Part shown: positions 58,970 to 64,000 of the stretch, one piece after another
How positions within the stretch are numbered: the stretch's first letter is position 1
Layout: each line of letters starts with the position of its first letter
Assembly (NCBI RefSeq): GCF_000590885.1
Contig: NZ_JFHN01000042.1
Location: 1-64,000, forward strand
Length of the DNA stretch: 64,000 nucleotides
From: Erwinia mallotivora
GTDB lineage: Bacteria; Pseudomonadota; Gammaproteobacteria; Enterobacterales; Enterobacteriaceae
Direction: 5' to 3'
Made by a program: the position numbers and the translations under genes
Notes under the pieces: model-generated
Told to the model about the DNA's origin: nothing
The model's input: only the letters and a program-made list of their open reading frames with translations
The model's database searches: none

Positions 58970-59088
58970 AGCGGTTTCACTCCGACTGCCGGGAAATATC
59001 ATCCGGCAGATTTCCACTAAAAACATAAAGATGCATCGCCAGAAAAAAACTGGCTGAACGCGTCAGTTATTTATTTCACCCCAGTGGG

Positions 59089-59117
59089 GGAACCGTCCCC
59101 TTAGAAAGTGCCACTTA
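59089..59117 (+). promoter_or_regulatory. hrp box (HrpL-dependent promoter)
   Basis: GGAACC (59089-59094), exactly 16 bases, then CCACTTA (59111-59117) match the hrp box consensus GGAACC-N15/16-CCACNNA completely. It points at the gene starting at GTG 59156, 38 bases downstream. HrpL is the extracytoplasmic sigma factor that turns on Hrp type III secretion and effector genes in Erwinia, Pantoea and Pseudomonas syringae. Confidence 0.82.
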
Positions 59118-59155
59118 GCGAAAACAATATACTTATTCTCGTTAAGGGCACCTGC

Positions 59156-59897
59156 GTGAACGTTAATCATTACCATTCAATATCGGGCCATTATTATACA
59201 GGTGGATACTATGAACACGAGTCATCGTCTGGCTCGTCATCTGATATTTCTCATGTTTCTGAGGTGGCCAGGAACAGTAATGGCTGGGGGATGCGTGAGC
59301 GGTTAAATGATTTATCAGAAAAAGTAGCCAGCCGCACGACGCTTTCAACAACGGGTTATCAGACGGCGATGATGCGGATTAATAATCCCGGCAAACTTGA
59401 TTCTGACTCGGTTATGACCATGCGCAGGGCGCATCAGTATATGCAGGGGGGCAAAAAAACAGTTCCCGCAAAACACCCTGGCCAGTCTGGCTTCGCTTCA
59501 GCATGACAGCATTTACCGTACCGCAGACGGAGGTCTGAAGGGCGGAATTGAAATGAGTGTTGAAGAATTGGGCGAGTCGCTGCAAAAATGTCGTCAGTCA
59601 GGATTTTCAAATTGTGACATGCAGGCATTAGAAATGGGATTACATATTAAACATTGCCTCGGAATAGATGACTTCACCATCTACAGCAATAAAAAACTCA
59701 GCCATAATTACGTGGTAATAAAACCGGGTGACCTTTTTCCAAAAGGAGCCATTGTGGATTCATGGACCGGGCATGGTGTATTTGAATTAAATCTGAAAAA
59801 CAAACTGATATTCATGCACAAAGAAAGTAACCTGTCAGTTAATCACAACATGCACGAATTTATTAATACGCATGGGCACAATTATATTGTCGACTGA
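59156..59897 (+). pseudogene. Candidate type III effector, Cys-His-Asp hydrolase type, frameshifted
   Basis: Two frames read as one 246-residue protein if one base is dropped from the G6 run at 59446-59451 (or an adjacent A7). GTG 59156 has AAGGG seven bases upstream and a perfect hrp box before that. The first 50 residues fit a type III signal: about 22% serine and no acidic residue among the first 12 (MNVNHYHSISGH). The C-terminal half shows a likely papain/deamidase-like triad: Cys153 (SNCDMQALEMG), His183 (KLSHNYVVI) and Asp201 (AIVDSWTG). I cannot name the family. The DNA is AT-richer than its neighbours, suggesting transfer. Function is inferred, not shown; the frameshift may inactivate it. 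Confidence 0.65.
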
Positions 59898-60086
59898 ATC
59901 TGATTCATTTTTATTAATCTCTGCGTGGCACTCAGAGCCTGGTCCATCAGGGCTGGTTTACCTGCTATTCTGAACCCGGGCAGTGCCCGAAATTCTTACG
60001 TATTCCGTGTACGTTGTGATTTCTGCGCACTGTCCGTGTCCGGACCGGCTACAACAACGCCCGGTGGAACAGGCACTTACTGAAAT
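59898..60086. other. Spacer after the effector gene
   Basis: I see no gene here. The GC content rises again compared with the effector gene. No insertion-sequence ends or direct repeats were recognised that would mark the edge of a transferred block. Confidence 0.3.
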
Positions 60087-60134
60087 AAAAACCGGGCAAA
60101 AAGCGGAAACTGAGAAAAGCGCCGTTTTTTGCCC
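60087..60134 (-). terminator. Terminator of gstA
   Basis: On the minus strand GGGCAAAAA pairs with TTTTTGCCC (nine pairs) across a loop of about 23 bases and runs into GGUUUUUAU. It lies about 43 bases after the gstA stop. Confidence 0.6.
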
Positions 60135-60176
60135 TGAAACAACCGATCAGTTGTCATGGTGAAACACAGAAACCAG

Positions 60177-60779
60177 CTACAGACCTTCCGACCGCAGCGC
60201 CTCGCTTACCGCAGGACGCTCCGCCACTCTGGCCGACCAGTCCGCCAGCCTCTTCATCGCAGAGAGGTCCACCGCAACGGCACTCGCCCAGCGCATCACC
60301 GTAAACAGATAGGCATCCGCCACGGTAAAATGCTGGCCCATCAGCCACTGTTTGTCCTCAAGCTGGCTGTCCACCCAGCCAAACTTTTGTTCCAGTTGAG
60401 TGCGCAGCACTTTTTTGTAGTCTTCAGGCGTAGCAGGGCGAAACAGCGGGCTGAAGGTTTTATGCAGCTCGGTGGCAATGTAATTCAGCCACTCCAGCGT
60501 ATGGTAGCGACTCAGGCTGCCAACGGGTGCCAGAAGCTGACGGTCCGGCTTGAGGTCTGCCAGATACTGCACAATCGCCACGCCTTCGGTCAGCAGGGAA
60601 TCCTCGTCAAATTGCAAAGCGGGCACCTGGCCTTTTGGATTAATCAGCAGGAAATCCTCGCCCTGCTCGGTGGTTTTTTTCTGCAAATCTATCTGAATCA
60701 GGGTGAAATCCAGTCCCGTCTCCCGCAGGATAATATGCGGCGAAAGCGAACAGGCTCCCGGCTTAAAGTAGAGTTTCAT
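60177..60779 (-). CDS. gstA: Glutathione S-transferase GstA
   Basis: GstA conjugates glutathione to electrophiles and has peroxidase activity. The 200-residue protein is of the bacterial Beta class, with the N-terminal thioredoxin-like fold carrying the active-site Cys10 ([15 protein letters not shown]), the cis-Pro segment KGQVPALQF and [12 protein letters not shown], and the all-helical C-terminal domain. ATG 60779 is chosen over 60782 because AGGAG stands seven bases upstream of it. Position between pdxY and dtpA is conserved with E. coli. Confidence 0.94.
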   Translation of the reverse strand: MKLYFKPGACSLSPHIILRETGLDFTLIQIDLQKKTTEQGEDFLLINPKGQVPALQFDEDSLLTEGVAIVQYLADLKPDRQLLAPVGSLSRYHTLEWLNYIATELHKTFSPLFRPATPEDYKKVLRTQLEQKFGWVDSQLEDKQWLMGQHFTVADAYLFTVMRWASAVAVDLSAMKRLADWSARVAERPAVSEALRSEGL

Positions 60780-61013
60780 CATCTTGCTCCTTCAGTCTGA
60801 GGGTTAAGCCTGCTTTCAAGCTTAATGCGGCCTGGAGGAAAAGTCAGCTGATGCATCGGGCCGCGGCAGATTAATTCCTGTCGGGGAAGAACGTAAAAAA
60901 GCGTCTCTTCCGGCAGGCAAACAGCGGACGAATGACCAGTACAGGGGAGACAGGGATAGCCGTAGAGGAGGGTGGCAGAACGGAACAGATGCGGGGTGGG
61001 TGCTGAAGTAACA

Positions 61014-61033
61014 GGGCAGCATCACAGCTGCCC
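61014..61033 (-). terminator. Weak terminator of dtpA
   Basis: On the minus strand GGGCAGC pairs with GCTGCCC around TGTGAT, followed by UGUUACUU. The poor U tract makes efficiency doubtful. The rest of the spacer from 60780 shows no gene. Confidence 0.45.
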
Positions 61034-61048
61034 CGTGAGACTCTGCCG

Positions 61049-62542
61049 TCAGGCAGTCACGTCCTCGCTCAGCGGTTGATCATCCTGAGTCATTCGCTTC
61101 AGTTTTGGTGCGGTCAGCAGCATCAGCAGCGCAATGATGCCGGTGACAATACCAATTTGCAGGAACACATCACCATAGATATGCAGAGATTGAAGTGGAT
61201 CGATGATATCTTCCGGCACGGCCATCAGATTCGCCACTTTCCCGGCGATCATCGCCGCCCCGGCGGTGGTCAGAAACCAGGAGCCCATAATAAAGCCCAT
61301 CAGACGCTGGGGAACCAGCTGCGCCACCATCGCCAGGCCAAGACCGGAAATCATCAGCTCTCCGACGCTTTGCAGGGCATAGCTGAGGATCAGCCAGTTA
61401 ACGGAAACAATCCCCATCTGGCTGGCAAATTTGGTGCCCAGTGGCAGCACGAGAAAGGCGGCGGAACAGAGCACCATGCCAAGGGCAAACTTATGTGGCA
61501 TCGGCAACCGGTCGCCCATTTTGTTATAGGTGGCGGCCAGCAGCGGGCTGAAAATCATAATCCAGAAGGGATTCAGCGCCTGAAACTGCTCAGGTTCGAA
61601 TGCAATGCCCAGCAGTGAATGTTCCACGTTGCGAATGGCGAAAAAATTCAGCGAGGTGGGCATCTGCATATACAGCACAAAAAACACCACCGCTTCGAGC
61701 ATCAACAGAAAAGCCACAATCATCTTGCGACGGGCAGCCCCCTGCAATTTAAACGCCTCTTTAATGAACACCACCACGATACCCACGGCGATCAGCGTCA
61801 GGGTCATGCGGGCAATCTGCTGATTATGCAGCAGCCAGGTTGCCACGGCGATCAGTGCCACCACGCCGACGAGGGTTGCCAGCAGCCTGCCAACATGTAG
61901 CGGTGCAAAATCTGGCTGAGAACCGTAGTTCTTCACCCATTTCCGGCACAGCATAAAGTTAACCAGCGTAATCATCATCCCAACCACAGAAAGGCTGAAG
62001 GCGGTGCTCCAGCCGTAGTGGGCCGCCAGCCACGGCGTCGCCAGCATAGAAAAGAAAGAGCCGATGTTAATCGCCATGTAATACATGGTGAAAGCCCCGT
62101 CGAGGCGGGGGTCATCTTTTTCATAACAGGTGGAGAGCAGTGATGAAGGATTGGCTTTAAACAGGCCATTACCCACGGCAATGGTCGCCATACCAATATA
62201 GACCACGCCAACATCATGGCCGGAGAAGGCCACCAGCGCATAGCCCAGCGCCAGCACCAGCGTGCCCAGCACAATCACCCGTTTGGTGCCCAACACTTTA
62301 TCCCCCAGCCAGCCGCCAACGGCGACCAGGCCATAGACCAGTGCACTGAAAGAAGAGAACAGGGTGATGGATTCGGCCTCAGACATGCCCAGCATTTTGA
62401 CGAGATACACCGCCATAATGCCCTGAAGGCCGTAATAGCCGAACCGCTCCCACAGCTCGATAGAGAAAATCAGATAGAACGATTTGGGTTGCTTAAACGC
62501 ATTAAGGCTGGCCGCCTCGGGCTGTTTGTTTGCATCAGACAC
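61049..62542 (-). CDS. dtpA: Dipeptide/tripeptide permease DtpA (POT family)
   Basis: DtpA is a proton-coupled importer of di- and tripeptides in the inner membrane. The 497-residue product from GTG 62542 matches the family start ([19 protein letters not shown]) and has AGAGG five bases upstream; the TTG at 62560 is rejected. The POT motif [10 protein letters not shown] (about 29-38, the ExxER proton-coupling site) and [11 protein letters not shown] are present, as is [16 protein letters not shown]. About 14 helices are expected. It is next to gstA as in E. coli. Confidence 0.95.
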   Translation of the reverse strand: MSDANKQPEAASLNAFKQPKSFYLIFSIELWERFGYYGLQGIMAVYLVKMLGMSEAESITLFSSFSALVYGLVAVGGWLGDKVLGTKRVIVLGTLVLALGYALVAFSGHDVGVVYIGMATIAVGNGLFKANPSSLLSTCYEKDDPRLDGAFTMYYMAINIGSFFSMLATPWLAAHYGWSTAFSLSVVGMMITLVNFMLCRKWVKNYGSQPDFAPLHVGRLLATLVGVVALIAVATWLLHNQQIARMTLTLIAVGIVVVFIKEAFKLQGAARRKMIVAFLLMLEAVVFFVLYMQMPTSLNFFAIRNVEHSLLGIAFEPEQFQALNPFWIMIFSPLLAATYNKMGDRLPMPHKFALGMVLCSAAFLVLPLGTKFASQMGIVSVNWLILSYALQSVGELMISGLGLAMVAQLVPQRLMGFIMGSWFLTTAGAAMIAGKVANLMAVPEDIIDPLQSLHIYGDVFLQIGIVTGIIALLMLLTAPKLKRMTQDDQPLSEDVTA

Positions 62543-63041
62543 AGATACCTCTGGAGTCAAAATCTTGTTTCGACGAGAAAATTAAGTCAACGTCAGACAA
62601 GGCGGGCATTCGCCGCATAGTTATAAGAATCAGAAAAGGGCGCTTAATTTCGCCGATCATCCGGTGCCAGGCAAGTTTTTTTTCAGCAATGGCGCGGCAG
62701 GCAATAAAAAGTGTTAAAGAATGATTTCCAGCCCATGGTCCAGCATTTATGACTGGTATCAATTGTTAACATCATATAAAAAACCGCAAAATGCGTCTGA
62801 ATTATCTGGCGGCTATAAATGGCCCTGTTTCCGGTTTTAACCTGATGTTATTTGTTTAATATATTGATAATTATCTGTTTTTAATGAAAGCAGGAAATTA
62901 TCACTTCATCGACACAGGTGTTTTCTGCTGCTTTCGGAAATGGTAAAGCATCACTTAACACGCATACTGATACAGATCACAAAAAGCCAACATATTACGC
63001 CTCGGAAAATAACCCCTCAAAACATGCAACATTTATTATTA
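62543..63041. other. Divergent spacer dtpA-betI
   Basis: The spacer is AT-rich and has no credible gene. TGATACAGATCACA (about 62968-62981) resembles half of a CRP site. betT, which lies divergent to betI in E. coli, is not here; this region now joins the bet genes to dtpA. Confidence 0.35.
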
Positions 63042-63055
63042 ATTGAACGTTCAAT
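63042..63055. promoter_or_regulatory. BetI operator
   Basis: ATTGAACGTTCAAT is a perfect 14-base palindrome 50 bases before the betI ATG, of the kind bound by BetI in the E. coli bet control region. Choline should release it. Confidence 0.65.
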
Positions 63056-63105
63056 ATAAAATGCGTTATAGTTTTGGTTATCGAAACGTTAAAAGTGATC
63101 GAGTG

Positions 63106-63708
63106 ATGCCAAAAGTTGGAATGAAAGCCATCCGTCAGGCGCAGCTGATTGACGCGACGCTGACGGTGATCGATCGCGTTGGGCTGGCGGATGCCAGCCT
63201 GGCGCTGATTGCTAAAGAAGCGGGCGTTTCCACCGGGATTGTCAGCCACTATTTTGGCGATAAGAACGGTCTGCTGGATGCCTGTATGCGCCAGATCCTT
63301 GCCGATTTATATCAGGCGGTAGGGCGATTTCGGCAGCAGGCGGCAGATGAGCCGGAGGCCCGCATCCGCGCCATTATCGACGGCAACTTTGATGCATCCC
63401 AGATTGCCAGACCGGTACTGAAAACCTGGCTGGCTTTCTGGACCAGCAGCCTGCATCAGCCGGCATTACAGCGTCTGCAACGCATTAACGACCGCCGCCT
63501 CTACTCCAATCTGGTGGCACAGTTTGCCCGCAGCCTGCCGCATTCGCAGGCACGGGATGCGGGAGCCGCGATGGCGGCGCTGATTGACGGACTGTGGCTG
63601 CGCATGACGCTGGCACCTCAGCCGATGCAGCAGGGGCTGAATGCGGCCCGCAGACTTTGTTATCAACATCTCTCGTTGTGGCTGGCAGCCGCAACGCCTG
63701 AAACCTGA
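63106..63708 (+). CDS. betI: Choline-responsive repressor BetI (TetR family)
   Basis: BetI represses the choline-to-glycine-betaine genes until choline is present. The 200-residue product starts at ATG 63106 (MPKVGMKAIRQAQLIDATL), the family start; the frame is open to 63043 but that would include the operator. The helix-turn-helix is IAKEAGVSTGIVSHYFGDKNG (about 34-54). The segment LKTWLAFWTSSLHQP and LIDGLWLRMTLAP belong to the BetI ligand domain. betB follows ten bases later, as in betIBA operons. Confidence 0.94.
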   Translation: MPKVGMKAIRQAQLIDATLTVIDRVGLADASLALIAKEAGVSTGIVSHYFGDKNGLLDACMRQILADLYQAVGRFRQQAADEPEARIRAIIDGNFDASQIARPVLKTWLAFWTSSLHQPALQRLQRINDRRLYSNLVAQFARSLPHSQARDAGAAMAALIDGLWLRMTLAPQPMQQGLNAARRLCYQHLSLWLAAATPET

Positions 63709-63717
63709 GGAGGAAGC

Positions 63718-64000
63718 ATGGCAGACATGCAACGCCGTGGACTTTACATCAATGGTCGGGAAGAAGCCGGTCAGGGTGAAACCTTTACCACCATCAACCC
63801 GGCAAACGGGGAAGTGCTGGCTGAAATCACCGCTGCAAATCAGCAGGATATCGATCGTGCCGTCGCCTCTGCGGTAGCCGGACAACGGATCTGGCGCAGC
63901 TACACCCCGGTGGAGCGCAGTCGCGTACTGCTGAAGGCCGTGGCCATTTTGCGCGAGCGCAATCAGCAGCTGGCGGAACTGGAAACCGCTGATACCGGTA
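63718..64000 (+). CDS. betB: Betaine-aldehyde dehydrogenase BetB, cut by window end
   Basis: BetB oxidises betaine aldehyde to glycine betaine, an osmoprotectant. Only the first 94 residues are in the window ([18 protein letters not shown], then [15 protein letters not shown] and [23 protein letters not shown]), typical of the N-terminus of the aldehyde dehydrogenase family. GAGGAGG lies before ATG 63718. The naming as BetB rather than another aldehyde dehydrogenase rests on betI directly upstream. Confidence 0.9.
   Translation, partial: MADMQRRGLYINGREEAGQGETFTTINPANGEVLAEITAANQQDIDRAVASAVAGQRIWRSYTPVERSRVLLKAVAILRERNQQLAELETADTG

Noticed and set aside
62967..62981. CRP site before betI/dtpA
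   Set aside because: Only the right half matches well, and the distance to a promoter cannot be judged.

Overview
The window is chromosomal DNA from a member of the Enterobacterales, most likely Erwiniaceae (Erwinia/Pantoea type). Gene content and order follow the Escherichia coli ihfA-btuC to gstA-dtpA segment: btuCED-nlpC-ydiV-selO, aroH-ppsR-ppsA, rprA-ydiK-ydiJ-menI, sufABCDSE, lpp-pykF-valVW-mdtK-ribE-cfa-punC-punR-purR, mepH-grxD-rnt-gloA-nemAR, slyA-slyB-anmK-pdxH-tyrS-pdxY-gstA-dtpA. Several E. coli neighbours are missing (hemP, ldtE, mliC), and lineage-specific blocks sit between the conserved ones. A strong HrpL-type promoter (hrp box) points to a plant-associated relative with a Hrp type III secretion system.

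Layout. 1-1271: right part of an IS3-family insertion sequence with a canonical A6G frameshift site. 1272-2850: AT-richer accessory DNA with one frameshifted gene and two 73-codon-class membrane proteins. 2929-8424: vitamin B12 transporter genes (btuE carries an early stop codon), NlpC, the degenerate EAL protein YdiV and the AMPylase SelO. 8555-19808: an 11 kb signalling block of three GGDEF/EAL proteins, two methyl-accepting chemotaxis proteins and an MFS transporter, with a sigma-28 promoter; E. coli has no such block here. 19934-30269: aroH, ppsR, ppsA, the sRNA RprA, ydiK, ydiJ, menI. 30279-36671: a Fur-box gene of unknown function, then the six-gene suf Fe-S assembly operon. 36725-37096: a decayed gene. 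37206-58969: housekeeping genes including lpp, pykF, two tRNA-Val genes, purR, the tiny membrane protein YnhF and tyrS. 59089-59897: the hrp box and a frameshifted candidate type III effector. 60177-64000: gstA, dtpA, betI and the 5' end of betB.

The genes form recognisable circuits. YdiV (anti-FlhDC), the c-di-GMP enzymes and the chemoreceptors all bear on the motile-sessile switch. PpsR controls PpsA, and Cra sites lie before both ppsA and pykF, the opposing gluconeogenic and glycolytic steps. Fur-like sites lie on both sides of the spacer before suf. NemR sits next to an operator overlapping its own promoter region and drives NemA/GloA electrophile detoxification. BetI sits next to its presumed palindromic operator and betB.

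Three genes are broken by a single stop or homopolymer frameshift (the 1561-2194 gene, btuE, the effector). They may be real decay, slippage-controlled genes or assembly errors; sequence alone cannot decide. The best lead for an undescribed system is the hrp-box gene at 59156-59897, with a serine-rich secretion-like N-terminus and a Cys-His-Asp arrangement; the second is the toxin/immunity-like cluster at 1561-2704.
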